From UMGS1649 sp045604405 (GTDB lineage: Bacteria; Bacillota; Clostridia; TANB77; CAG-465), in the NCBI GenBank assembly GCA_045604405.1, contig JAZUNZ010000048.1:1-64000 (forward strand): DNA of 64,000 nt, given 5' to 3'. Position numbers and translations under genes: made by a program. The notes beneath the pieces were generated by a model. That model saw nothing but the letters and a program-made list of their open reading frames with translations. It was not told where the DNA came from and did no database searches. Below are positions 42,506 through 51,517 of the stretch, piece by piece (position 1 is the stretch's first letter; the number at the start of each line of letters is the position of its first letter).

Positions 42506-43312
42506 TTAGTTCATAAGTCTTATAAATTGAAGCTTCAATCCGCGAGGATCTGCTCTGCGAACACGACATTCGATAAAGTCGCCGTATTTAAGAAGGGGAG
42601 TAAGTTCAGTGGTAGTCATAATACCAGTAATATTTGGAGAAATCTCTACAAAATATGCAGAACGCTCTTTGTCCAAAGGATTGCAAATTTTCGCCTTATA
42701 TACGTCGCCGTGGTGAAAATCTTCAGGTTTGTATGCGGGAAAAGTTGACTTGTATGATACTCTGAATTGGCGAAGATTATCGTAGCTTAGGACGTTTACC
42801 CAAACATTGTCTTTGGGATGGAAATATTCGCTTATATTTTTGATACGCGTTTTGCAAACCTCCTTAATGTGCATACAAGCAACAATTCCGTCTCCTATAT
42901 CTCCGAAGGCCATCGAAAGTGTTGTATTTGTGATGTTAAAAAGTACAGAAGAACAGTCCTTAAGATGTTCATAGGCTTCAAGCATATTTGATTTTCTAGA
43001 CAATTTAATATTATTGCCGTCGCACTGAGTAATCTTCACACGAACGTTTTTATGAAGCAGTGTGCATATCTGAATGGGAAGAGGGCGATTTGGATTTGAA
43101 CTATATGAAAAAGGATATATTGTAACTTCGTCAAAAGGCAAACGACCAAATAATCCCTCTCCGAATTTGATAAGCAGCTCTCCAGAGTCTGTACATATTT
43201 TTTCAACAAAACCCAAAACGGTTAGGTTATTGTTAAATGCATTTAACAGTTCCTCATAAGAAAGATCATTAAAAGTGTAATAGCTTTCGGGAAAAATTTT
43301 AGACTTCGACAT
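42506..43312 (-). CDS. S1-domain RNA-binding protein
   Basis: 268 residues with three S1-like OB segments (about 30-100, 118-185 and 197-268). Visible pieces include GFVEKICTDSGELLIKFGEGLFGRLPFDEV, KITQCDGNNIKLSRKS and GDVYKAKICNPLDKERSAYFVEISPNITGIM. It resembles the S1 family in Clostridia but is shorter than ribosomal S1 and probably binds RNA in a regulatory or accessory role. GGAGGT precedes the ATG. A single-gene unit; codon usage is less AT-biased than around it, like the two small HTH genes. Confidence 0.75.
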   Translation of the reverse strand: MSKSKIFPESYYTFNDLSYEELLNAFNNNLTVLGFVEKICTDSGELLIKFGEGLFGRLPFDEVTIYPFSYSSNPNRPLPIQICTLLHKNVRVKITQCDGNNIKLSRKSNMLEAYEHLKDCSSVLFNITNTTLSMAFGDIGDGIVACMHIKEVCKTRIKNISEYFHPKDNVWVNVLSYDNLRQFRVSYKSTFPAYKPEDFHHGDVYKAKICNPLDKERSAYFVEISPNITGIMTTTELTPLLKYGDFIECRVRRADPRGLKLQFIRLMN

Positions 43313-43365
43313 AATGTTTTACCTCCAAAAAATTATTTTTGTTCGTTAATTATACAACTGTTTAA

Positions 43366-43394
43366 ATTATACCACAAAGTTTACATAAAAACAA
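43366..43394 (-). promoter_or_regulatory. promoter of the S1-domain gene
   Basis: Minus strand: TTGTTT (43394-43389), 17 bases, TATAAT (43371-43366) with TGTGG before the -10. Confidence 0.6.
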
Positions 43395-43506
43395 GAGGGG
43401 GGAGAAAAAATAATAAAAGCGTTTAGAAAAAGCTTTAGTAACAAGTTATTTCTTTACTTATATAAGTTTTAATGATATAATAACTAAGATATATAGGAGG
43501 TATAAC

Positions 43507-44169
43507 ATGTACAGAGTGCGTGTAACTTATACCAAATCTAAAGAAGCAGCCTTCATACCTGAAAAGGATTTAAAAAAGGTATTAGAAACTGCTATGGTTA
43601 GAGCAGGTATATACATCATATATACAAAAGATAATGAACCAGATATACAGTTTGCAGATAATATATCACTAGGAATAGAGAGTACATCAGAAATATGTGA
43701 CATAGCAGTAAAGGAGCATGTTGAACCAGCCTTTATGATAAAAGGCTTAAATCGTGAGCTGCCTGTAGGAATGGTAGTGCTTACGGCAGAATATTTGTCA
43801 GACAACGACATCCCTATTTCAAATAGTGCATATGCTGTAACATATGAAATAATACCAGATCTTGGTGACAGAACCAAGATGACAAACCGTGAATATGAAG
43901 ATAGAAGAAAATGGTATAGATTTAGAATGGAAGAATATTTATCTGAAGCAGCTATACTTGTTTTAGTAAAATCTATGGATAGAAGTGAGAGGATAGATAT
44001 AAAACCAGCCATTTTAAGTTATGAAATGCATATAAACGATGCATTAAGAATAACTATATCTAAAGATACACAGTACATATTTAACCCAAATTACATTATG
44101 GACGGGTTTAAAGAGTTTGTAAACAGTAACATAGATTATACAATAAAAAGAACAAAAATATTGTTCTAA
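43507..44169 (+). CDS. DUF2344/TIGR03936 radical SAM-linked protein
   Basis: 220 residues. MYRVRVTYTKSKEAAFIPEKDL and LGIESTSEICDIAV match the start and middle of the radical-SAM-linked family, normally beside or fused to TIGR03960 proteins. Here the partner lies at 8934-10613. It may bind the substrate RNA or protein for that enzyme, which is inference from gene neighbourhoods. AGGAGG precedes the ATG, and mfd follows after 18 bases. Confidence 0.8.
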   Translation: MYRVRVTYTKSKEAAFIPEKDLKKVLETAMVRAGIYIIYTKDNEPDIQFADNISLGIESTSEICDIAVKEHVEPAFMIKGLNRELPVGMVVLTAEYLSDNDIPISNSAYAVTYEIIPDLGDRTKMTNREYEDRRKWYRFRMEEYLSEAAILVLVKSMDRSERIDIKPAILSYEMHINDALRITISKDTQYIFNPNYIMDGFKEFVNSNIDYTIKRTKILF

Positions 44170-44187
44170 CAAAAGATTGGAGAAAAC

Positions 44188-47100
44188 ATGAATCCGCTAG
44201 TAAAAGAATTGCCAAAGCATAGCAAATTTAATGAGCTATTAAAAAGCATTAAGAACAAAGAAAGTAATTTAAGTATAACAGGACTTACAGACGCATCAAA
44301 GGCACACGTTATATATAGTTTATACAACTATAGTGGCGTGCGCCCAGTTGTTGTGTGTCCAAATGTAACAACAGCTAAAAGATTTATTCAAGATTTGAAA
44401 TTTTATACAGATAAAGAAGTTGTTTTTCTCCCTGCAAGAGAAGTTATATACTATGACGTAGATGTGCAAAGTAGAGAAACAAATAACGCCAGAGTATATG
44501 CTATATCTAAGCTTGTAAATGATGAAGATATTATACTTGTAACGACAATAGAGGCTATGTTACAACCAATGTTAGATATTACAGAATATGAAGGCTTGCA
44601 TCTAAAACTAAAACTTGGAGATAAAATAGACTTAAACAATTTAGTTGAAAGATTTTTAAAGCTTGGTTATTTGAGAGAAGAATTAGTAAGTGCAAAAGGA
44701 CAATTTTCTATTCGTGGGGGAATTATAGACATATTTCCAATAGATAGCGACATGCCATATAGGCTTGAGCTTTTTGGTGATGAAATAGATAGTATAAGAA
44801 CTTTTGATACACTTGACCAAAGGAGTAAAGAAACGGTAGAGGAATTTGAAATAAAATTTTCTACAGAATATGTAATAGACAAGAAAAATATAGAGGTGTT
44901 GCAAGATACATTAACAGCTGTGTTAGAGTCAGAAGCTTCGGAAGAAATTAAAAAGTCTATTGTGCAGGATTTAGACAAAATAGAAAACGGAAATAGCTTA
45001 GGACTAATAGATAGATATTTTGACATACTTGTACCAAATAATGTAACACTTTTAAATTATTTACAAGATAAATATACAATATATTTTGATGACATATCTA
45101 AACAAATAAGTAGATCAGAGACAATAAATTTTGAAAATGCAGAGGCTATAAAAGTAGCCGCAACATCCAACGTATATACTAAATATACGTTTAAATACGT
45201 TAGCTTCGAAACAATACAAGCGAAGCTAAAAAGCCTATCTTCAGTATACTTAAGTAAACTAGGACAAGATAGAGTTTTGCATGCGAAAAGAAAAGAGTAC
45301 AGCTTTAGCTGTAGGGAGGTCAACTTTTTTCGTAGCACAATGGATCTACTTATTAAGGATGTCAAAAAATATAAAGAAGAAGGAAAAATAACAGTTCTTG
45401 TTTTTCCAACACAGACAAAAGCAGAAACAATAAAAAATACTTTAATAGATAATGATATACCTGTAAAATATATTTTGGATTTATCTATGATAGATGAACT
45501 TAAACCATCTATGGTATACATATGTGTAGGAATCATGTCATCAGGCTTTGCTTATGATAACATGGGCCTCGTTGTTATTGCAGAGAATGTATCTGGAATA
45601 GTAACGGATAAGAAGAAAAGCTCTAAAGATTTTATTGGCGACATACTAAACTCATATGAAGATTTAAAGGTTGGAGATTTTGTAGTTCATATAAATCACG
45701 GTATTGGAAAATATATGGGCGTGGAAACTGTGGAAACAGCAGGTGTAGTAAAAGACTACATGAAGCTTGAGTACAGAGATGGTGGAACGCTATATATCCC
45801 TATAACAAACTTAGACAGCATAAAAAGATATGTATGTGAAGAAGGCTTTAAGCCTAAGCTTAATAAGCTTGGAACGAAAGAGTGGGAGGCTACTAAACTT
45901 AAAGTTACAAAACATGTAAGCGATGTAGCCAAGGAGCTTGTTTTGCTTTACGCCTTAAGAAGTAGAGCACAAGGCTTTGCCTTTTCTTGCGACACACCTT
46001 GGCAAAAAGAATTTGAAGCAGATTTTGAATATGAATTAACAGATGATCAAGCTCGCGCTATAAAAGAGATGAAGCAAGATATGGAAAGTGCACGTCCTAT
46101 GGATAGACTACTTTGTGGTGATGTTGGATATGGTAAAACAGAGGTTGCAATTAGAGGTGCTTTCAAAGCTGTTATGGATTCAAAACAGGTAGCATATTTG
46201 GTGCCTACTACAGTTCTATCTTTGCAACAGTATAATGTATTTAAAGAAAGAATGGAAAAGTTTGGCGTTAAAGTAGAGATGCTAAGCAGGTTCAAAACAA
46301 AAAAGGAGCAAGAGCAAATAGTAAAAAAACTAGAATTAGGTGAAATAGACGTAATTGTTGGAACTCATAGAATTCTATCTAAAGATGTTAAGTTTAAAGA
46401 CTTAGGTCTGCTAATAATAGATGAAGAACACAGATTTGGAGTTGAAGATAAAGAGAAAATAAAGAAGTACAAGAACAATGTAGATGTATTATCTATGACA
46501 GCAACTCCAATACCAAGAACACTTCATATGTCTATGATAGGAATAAGAGATGTTTCAGTTATTTCTGAGCCACCACAAGAAAGACTTCCTGTGCATACAT
46601 ATGTATCAGAATATAATCCAGGCATGTTAAGTGAAGCAATAGAAAAGGAGCTATCTCGAGATGGTCAGGTGTTTTATATTAGTAATAGGGTAGAAAATAT
46701 AGAAAGTGTTGTAGCGAAAGTAAAGAGTCTAGCACCAGAAGCAAGAGTTGCATTTGCTCATGGAAAGATGACACCAAATCAAATAGAGGATACAATGCTA
46801 GATTATATGAATAAGAATACAGACATTTTGGTTTGTACAACTATACTCGAATCTGGCATAGATATACCTAATGCCAATACAATAATTATAGAAAATGCGG
46901 ATAAATTGGGACTAGCTCAACTTTATCAAATAAGAGGTAGAGTAGGACGCTCTAATAGGCTTGCTTATGCCTATGTTACATATAATAGAGGCTCGGTACT
47001 TACAGAGGAAGCATCAAAAAGACTTAATGCAATTAAAGATTATAGTGAATTTGGTAGTGGCTTTAAGATAGCACTTCGTGACTTAGAAATAAGGGGTGCA

Positions 47101-47604
47101 GGAAATGTGCTTGGCGCTGAACAACATGGCCATATGATGATGGTGGGTTACGATATGTATGCGGCTCTTTTAAACAAGGCGGTAGAAAAGGAAAAATTAA
47201 GGATAGATAGTACAGAACCTATAGAAAAAGGTGAGATAAAAATATCTTTAGATGTTTCTGCAAATATTCCAAATGACTATATATCTGATCCAATGATAAA
47301 GATAGAAATGTATCAAAAATTATCTAATGCAGAAGCTGAAGATGGTTTAGAGAATGTAACGGATGAATTAATAGATAGGTTTGGGGACATACCAAAAGAA
47401 ACGTTAAATCTAATAGAGATAGTAAGAATAAGAAACAAATGTAAAGTTATTGGTATCGATGAAATTAAGATCCAAGGAGACTTTATATGGTTTATCCAAA
47501 AACCAAAAAATCACATAAAGTATAGGTTGACAAATGATATTAAACATGATATATTGTCATTTGTAAATAGGACGCTTGATAGCATTATTAGGGATATTAA
47601 GTAG
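44188..47604 (+). CDS. mfd: transcription-repair coupling factor
   Basis: 1138-residue SF2 translocase that removes RNA polymerase stalled at lesions and recruits UvrA. The UvrB-like N-terminal domains come first. The RNAP-interacting CarD-like domain starts near residue 491 (DLKVGDFVVHINHGIGKYMG). Walker A is LCGDVGYGKTE near 645, the DEEH box (IDEEHRFG) near 745, and the second RecA domain includes QIRGRVGRSNR. The C-terminal D7 domain is present. It is complete and of normal length. WGAGAA-type ribosome binding site upstream. prsA follows after 13 bases. Confidence 0.97.
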   Translation: MNPLVKELPKHSKFNELLKSIKNKESNLSITGLTDASKAHVIYSLYNYSGVRPVVVCPNVTTAKRFIQDLKFYTDKEVVFLPAREVIYYDVDVQSRETNNARVYAISKLVNDEDIILVTTIEAMLQPMLDITEYEGLHLKLKLGDKIDLNNLVERFLKLGYLREELVSAKGQFSIRGGIIDIFPIDSDMPYRLELFGDEIDSIRTFDTLDQRSKETVEEFEIKFSTEYVIDKKNIEVLQDTLTAVLESEASEEIKKSIVQDLDKIENGNSLGLIDRYFDILVPNNVTLLNYLQDKYTIYFDDISKQISRSETINFENAEAIKVAATSNVYTKYTFKYVSFETIQAKLKSLSSVYLSKLGQDRVLHAKRKEYSFSCREVNFFRSTMDLLIKDVKKYKEEGKITVLVFPTQTKAETIKNTLIDNDIPVKYILDLSMIDELKPSMVYICVGIMSSGFAYDNMGLVVIAENVSGIVTDKKKSSKDFIGDILNSYEDLKVGDFVVHINHGIGKYMGVETVETAGVVKDYMKLEYRDGGTLYIPITNLDSIKRYVCEEGFKPKLNKLGTKEWEATKLKVTKHVSDVAKELVLLYALRSRAQGFAFSCDTPWQKEFEADFEYELTDDQARAIKEMKQDMESARPMDRLLCGDVGYGKTEVAIRGAFKAVMDSKQVAYLVPTTVLSLQQYNVFKERMEKFGVKVEMLSRFKTKKEQEQIVKKLELGEIDVIVGTHRILSKDVKFKDLGLLIIDEEHRFGVEDKEKIKKYKNNVDVLSMTATPIPRTLHMSMIGIRDVSVISEPPQERLPVHTYVSEYNPGMLSEAIEKELSRDGQVFYISNRVENIESVVAKVKSLAPEARVAFAHGKMTPNQIEDTMLDYMNKNTDILVCTTILESGIDIPNANTIIIENADKLGLAQLYQIRGRVGRSNRLAYAYVTYNRGSVLTEEASKRLNAIKDYSEFGSGFKIALRDLEIRGAGNVLGAEQHGHMMMVGYDMYAALLNKAVEKEKLRIDSTEPIEKGEIKISLDVSANIPNDYISDPMIKIEMYQKLSNAEAEDGLENVTDELIDRFGDIPKETLNLIEIVRIRNKCKVIGIDEIKIQGDFIWFIQKPKNHIKYRLTNDIKHDILSFVNRTLDSIIRDIK

Positions 47605-47617
47605 AAAGAGGTATAAA

Positions 47618-48682
47618 ATGGGAAAAGATATTTATGAGGCAATAAAGCCAGGAAAAACAAGCGAAAAAACAAAAAAAGTTAAAAAACCAGTTAATAAAGA
47701 TTCTTTAATAATTGGAATCGTAGTAGCTGTAGTATTACTTTTAACAGTGGGAATAGTTGCATATTACTTCTGGGGAGTAAACAGCGAAATTTTAGTTTCA
47801 TATAACGGTGGAAAAATAACAAGAGGAGAATACGAAGCAATATATAGATATTGGGCGCCACAATTAGTATATTACGGTTGGGATGCAAACGATGTTGATG
47901 CAATAGTAGTTGATGAAATATTATTAAATCAAGTAATGTATAACAAAGCTACAGAGGCTGGCTTTACATTAAGTGAAGAGGACAAAAAAACTGTAGATAC
48001 TGAATTTGCAAATCAAGACAGTATAGCAGCGTTAAGATCAAATGGTATAAATCCAGACATCTTAAAAGAATTTTTCTATAAAAACTCTGTAGTTTCTGCA
48101 TACTTAGAAGATTATGAAAAAAAGGCTACAACAGAACAAGTTAAAAACTACATATTAGAAACAGAAGGCGAAGATGCAGATCTAAACCTATACAAAACTA
48201 GACACATATTAATTCAAGTAGCTGCTGGTGCTTCGGATGATGAAAAAGCAAAAGCTAAAAAAGAAGCTGAAGATCTTCTTGCAAAAATTAAAAAAGGAGA
48301 AGACATGGCTAAACTTGCTGAAGAACATTCTGACGATACAGGTACTGCTTCAGAAGGCGGAGCTTTCGATATGGTAAATAATGATACAGTAGATGAAGAC
48401 TATAGAAAAGCAGCTTTATCTTTAAAAGAAGGTAAACTATATGGTTCTGTAGTTGAATCAGATTTTGGTTACTTTGTAATCAAACTAGAATCAATTGAAA
48501 AAGATGGAAGACTTACAAATAGCACAGATGTAGATTACTATGTAAATGATTATATAGATGATACAATAACTGTAGCGTTCAATCCAGAAACTGAAGAAAA
48601 CAAAAAACAATTAGAGAAAGTAACAGCTGTTGCAAATAAATTAAATGCAGAGCTAGGAATAGTAACAAATAGTGAAGAATAA
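47618..48682 (+). CDS. prsA: membrane-anchored parvulin-type peptidyl-prolyl isomerase
   Basis: 354 residues acting outside the membrane on exported proteins. A cytoplasmic Lys-rich N-terminus (to about 30) is followed by a membrane helix (about 31-53). A SurA/PrsA N-terminal domain comes next, then a parvulin domain (about 192-290) with KTRHILIQVAAGA, AKLAEEHSDDTGTASEGGAFDM and GYFVIKLE. Unlike Bacillus PrsA, it has no lipobox Cys and is anchored by the helix. The start is ATG 47618 with AAAGAGG upstream; frames reaching into mfd are not supported. Its stop overlaps the next start (TAATG). Confidence 0.9.
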   Translation: MGKDIYEAIKPGKTSEKTKKVKKPVNKDSLIIGIVVAVVLLLTVGIVAYYFWGVNSEILVSYNGGKITRGEYEAIYRYWAPQLVYYGWDANDVDAIVVDEILLNQVMYNKATEAGFTLSEEDKKTVDTEFANQDSIAALRSNGINPDILKEFFYKNSVVSAYLEDYEKKATTEQVKNYILETEGEDADLNLYKTRHILIQVAAGASDDEKAKAKKEAEDLLAKIKKGEDMAKLAEEHSDDTGTASEGGAFDMVNNDTVDEDYRKAALSLKEGKLYGSVVESDFGYFVIKLESIEKDGRLTNSTDVDYYVNDYIDDTITVAFNPETEENKKQLEKVTAVANKLNAELGIVTNSEE

Positions 48683-49491
48683 TGATAACAAGTAAAGAGA
48701 ATTCAAAAATTAAATATATCAACAGTCTAAAAAACAAGAAATTTAGAGACAAATATAACAAATATATTTTAGAAGGAATTAAGCTTGTAGACGAATATAT
48801 AAGCTCAGAGGGCGTTTCTGCCCCTGAGTTTATTGTGTTATCTAAAGAGGTTCTTTTAAACAACACTGGTGGAGAAAAAATATATGAAAAGATAAAGGAT
48901 ATGAGTCAACTAATAGAAGTAGATGTAACAGTATTTAAGTATTTGACAGATACTGAGACACCACAAGGTATTTTAATAGTAATAGATAAAAAGCTAAATT
49001 TTATGACTGATCTTTTGAAAGCTATAAATAAAAATGAAAAGATAATGATATTAGACATGGTATCTGATGCAGGGAATATGGGCACAATTATTAGAACCGC
49101 CGTATCATTTAATGTAAAAAACATAATATGCATAAAAGGCAGCGTAGACGTATATTGTAGTAAAGTAGTAAGAAGTACAATGGGCGCTATAAACAAGCTA
49201 AACATATTTTATTTAGACCATAACGAAATAAAGAACTTAAAAAATAGTTTAAATAGTAATGGCTACAAGTTAATAGCAACAGATTTGAAAGCTGAAAAAT
49301 ATCTAAATGAATATAACGTATCAGACAAACTTATTTTTGTTTTAGGTAATGAAGCAAATGGTGTGTCAAAAGAAATGAAATCTTTATGTGATGATTATAT
49401 AAAAATACCAATGGAGATGACACAAGAATCACTAAACGTAGGTATTGCAGCTGCAATTCTTATGTATGATGTATATACAAGAGGTGAATAA
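48682..49491 (+). CDS. TrmH/SpoU-family RNA 2'-O-methyltransferase
   Basis: 269 residues. An N-terminal substrate-binding domain (ITSKENSKIKYINSLKNKKFRDKYNKYILEG cut to its key features: K/Y-rich, L30e-like) precedes the SPOUT knot, where MVSDAGNMGTIIRTAVSF, LGNEANGVSKEM and IPMEMTQESLNVGIAAAILMY are motifs 1-3. It probably methylates rRNA, as YsgA-like proteins do. It overlaps prsA by one base. Confidence 0.9.
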   Translation: MITSKENSKIKYINSLKNKKFRDKYNKYILEGIKLVDEYISSEGVSAPEFIVLSKEVLLNNTGGEKIYEKIKDMSQLIEVDVTVFKYLTDTETPQGILIVIDKKLNFMTDLLKAINKNEKIMILDMVSDAGNMGTIIRTAVSFNVKNIICIKGSVDVYCSKVVRSTMGAINKLNIFYLDHNEIKNLKNSLNSNGYKLIATDLKAEKYLNEYNVSDKLIFVLGNEANGVSKEMKSLCDDYIKIPMEMTQESLNVGIAAAILMYDVYTRGE

Positions 49492-49494
49492 ATT

Positions 49495-50589
49495 ATGCCA
49501 GCAAGGCTAGATATTAGTCTAAAAAATTTAAAACATAATATAGCAGCTTTTAAAGAAAAAATGCTAGAGGGTCAAGAGCTACTTGTAATGGTGAAGGCTG
49601 ATGCATATGGGGCAGGAATTATTCAATCAGCAAAATGTTTAGAAGAAGCAGGAGTTAGGCGTTTTGGAGTTGCTTATCTTAAAGAGGCAGTAGCCTTAAG
49701 AGAAAATGGAATAGCATCAGAAATTACTGTATTTTCCGGACTTGCGCCAGAGGAATACTCAAAAGCAATAAATATAGATGCGATATATAGCGTATCGGAT
49801 TTTAATGTCTTGGAGACTTTAGATAAAGAGGCAAAAGCTATAGGCAAGAAAATAAAAGTAGAAATTGCTATTGATACAGGAATGACTAGACTAGGCTTTA
49901 ATAAAGAGGATGTAGAAAGCCTTGCAAAAAATATTAAAAAATTAGAACATGTTGATATACATGGTGTATATAGTCATTTGTCTCAAGCTGAATCAAACGA
50001 AGGCTTTACAAGAAGACAACTTGAAGTTTTTGATAATTGTGTTGAGACTTTAAAAAACAATGGAATTAGTCCCAAGTATGTGCACATATTAAATAGTGTT
50101 GGAATAGTTAGATATAACAGTGAAAAATATAATTTAGTAAGACTAGGTATTGGGGCATATGGTTACATGCCAGATGATATAAAAAAAGAATTAAACTTAA
50201 AAGGAATGTTTAAGCTTACTGTTCCAGTATGTAATATTAGATGTGTAGAAGCTGGTAGAGAAGTAAGTTATGGTGGGACTTTTTTAACAAATAAACCTGC
50301 AAAGATTGCTGTGTTACAGATTGGATATGCAGATGGGCTTACAAGAACGTTATCTAATAAATATGATGTATTAGTTAATGGAAAACCTGCAAGAATTATA
50401 GGAAATATATGTATGGATGCATGTATGATAGATGTTACAGATATTGATGTAAAAGTAGGAGATGAGGCAGTTATCTTTGATTTTACAGATGGTAGAATAG
50501 AAAAGCTAGCAGATTTTACATATACAATTGTCCATGAGATTGCAACAAATATAGGAAAAAGAGTAGATAGATGTTATCATGATGAATAA
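49495..50589 (+). CDS. alr: alanine racemase
   Basis: PLP enzyme providing D-alanine for peptidoglycan. The PLP lysine is Lys34 in VMVKADAYGAG. The second catalytic base region is visible as PVCNIRCVEAGREVSYGGTF (Tyr in the C-terminal domain). 364 residues, as expected. It begins 3 bases after the methyltransferase; the ribosome binding site AGAGGTG lies within the upstream gene. Part of the mfd-prsA operon. Confidence 0.96.
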   Translation: MPARLDISLKNLKHNIAAFKEKMLEGQELLVMVKADAYGAGIIQSAKCLEEAGVRRFGVAYLKEAVALRENGIASEITVFSGLAPEEYSKAINIDAIYSVSDFNVLETLDKEAKAIGKKIKVEIAIDTGMTRLGFNKEDVESLAKNIKKLEHVDIHGVYSHLSQAESNEGFTRRQLEVFDNCVETLKNNGISPKYVHILNSVGIVRYNSEKYNLVRLGIGAYGYMPDDIKKELNLKGMFKLTVPVCNIRCVEAGREVSYGGTFLTNKPAKIAVLQIGYADGLTRTLSNKYDVLVNGKPARIIGNICMDACMIDVTDIDVKVGDEAVIFDFTDGRIEKLADFTYTIVHEIATNIGKRVDRCYHDE

Positions 50590-50628
50590 ATTATAAAAAA
50601 GAGTAAAAAATATATACAGGTGACGATT

Positions 50629-51162
50629 ATGTTAGAATGTATATATTTTTTTATTATTGGCGCATTTGCAGGTTGGATGTTAGAATGTGTGTTTAAGTTC
50701 GTATCTAAAAACTTTGAAAGAACGCCAGGAATATTAAACACACCATTTTGTATATTGTACGGTTTAGGTACTGTAGCGCTATCTATGATTATAAATAAAG
50801 TTACAAACAATATTTTGTTGCTATTTTTACTTTCAATGATTGTTTTAACTGCCATGGAATACGTTACTTTTATTCTCTTAAAGAAAATATATAATGTACA
50901 ACTGTGGGACTATAAAGATATGACATTTAGCATAAATGAAAAAGTATGTTTAGAATTTGCTTTAGTTTGGGGTGTGCTTGGTGCGTTATATATAAAATAT
51001 CTCTTGCCAATACTTACTAACTTTTTTGTAAATGCGCAAGGCCTAGCTTTAACATTTATGGTATACTTATTGTTTGCAATAATTATAGTAGACTTTATAT
51101 ATTCTAGCTATGTATTAATTAGCAAGAAAAAACGCATGGAATTAAGTGAAGAAAAAATATAA
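50629..51162 (+). CDS. small membrane protein, CmpB-like (putative ABC-transporter type IV family)
   Basis: 177 residues with five hydrophobic segments. The N-terminal FFIIGAFAGWMLECVFKFV and the NTPFCILYGLG region match the CmpB/'ABC-transporter type IV' family of uncharacterised Firmicutes membrane proteins. Despite its family name there is no ATPase partner nearby. AGGTGA lies 5 bases before ATG 50629; an upstream GTG (50620) overlaps that site. Confidence 0.7.
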   Translation: MLECIYFFIIGAFAGWMLECVFKFVSKNFERTPGILNTPFCILYGLGTVALSMIINKVTNNILLLFLLSMIVLTAMEYVTFILLKKIYNVQLWDYKDMTFSINEKVCLEFALVWGVLGALYIKYLLPILTNFFVNAQGLALTFMVYLLFAIIIVDFIYSSYVLISKKKRMELSEEKI

Positions 51163-51181
51163 AAAGTATTAAATAAAAAAT

Positions 51182-51217
51182 AAAGATGTAGTGTATAAAA
51201 ACATTACATCTTTTTTA
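51182..51217 (+). terminator. terminator of the mfd-alr operon
   Basis: Stem AAAGATGTAGTGT/ACATTACATCTTT (one G-T pair) and a T run. Confidence 0.8.
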
Positions 51218-51222
51218 GACAC

Positions 51223-51380
51223 AAAAAATGAGATAACAGTAGATGATAAAACCCTTATATAAAGGTGGGTATCTGTTGCAACGTTTAGGATTCCCTAATA
51301 ATTAGGGCATTCAACACCGGTTACAAATTCCTGATTCCCTATCAAATTGTTGTAGATTTTCATATAATCTGTTATCTCTA
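51223..51380 (-). ncRNA. structured ~155-nt RNA, candidate 6S RNA
   Basis: The minus strand is closed by a 10-bp stem GAGATAACAG/CTGTTATCTC (51378-51369 with 51239-51230), followed by TTTTTTG. Inside are a second helix (TCTACAAC/GTTGCAACAGA), the perfect apical hairpin CCCTAA-TTA-TTAGGG, and on the 3' side of the large internal loop a small CCTT/AAGG hairpin. A rod with a central bubble and a short 3'-side hairpin is the 6S RNA layout. A promoter places the start at about 51379. The length is a little short for 6S and the match is by shape only. The rest of the 51163-51517 gap holds only the terminator and promoters. Confidence 0.6.
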
Positions 51381-51385
51381 TCGTT

Positions 51386-51414
51386 ATTTTATCATGAGAT
51401 GAATTTAATGTAAA
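51386..51414 (-). promoter_or_regulatory. promoter of the structured RNA
   Basis: Minus strand: TTTACA (51414-51409), 17 bases, TAAAAT (51391-51386), placing +1 at the outer stem. Confidence 0.65.
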
Positions 51415-51517
51415 TAGTTTTTTAAAAATATACAAAAGTTGCTAAAAAGAATTAAAATCTATTTAATATATAGACGGTATTAGACATATAATGTCATCAG
51501 GGAGGATGATGTGTATT

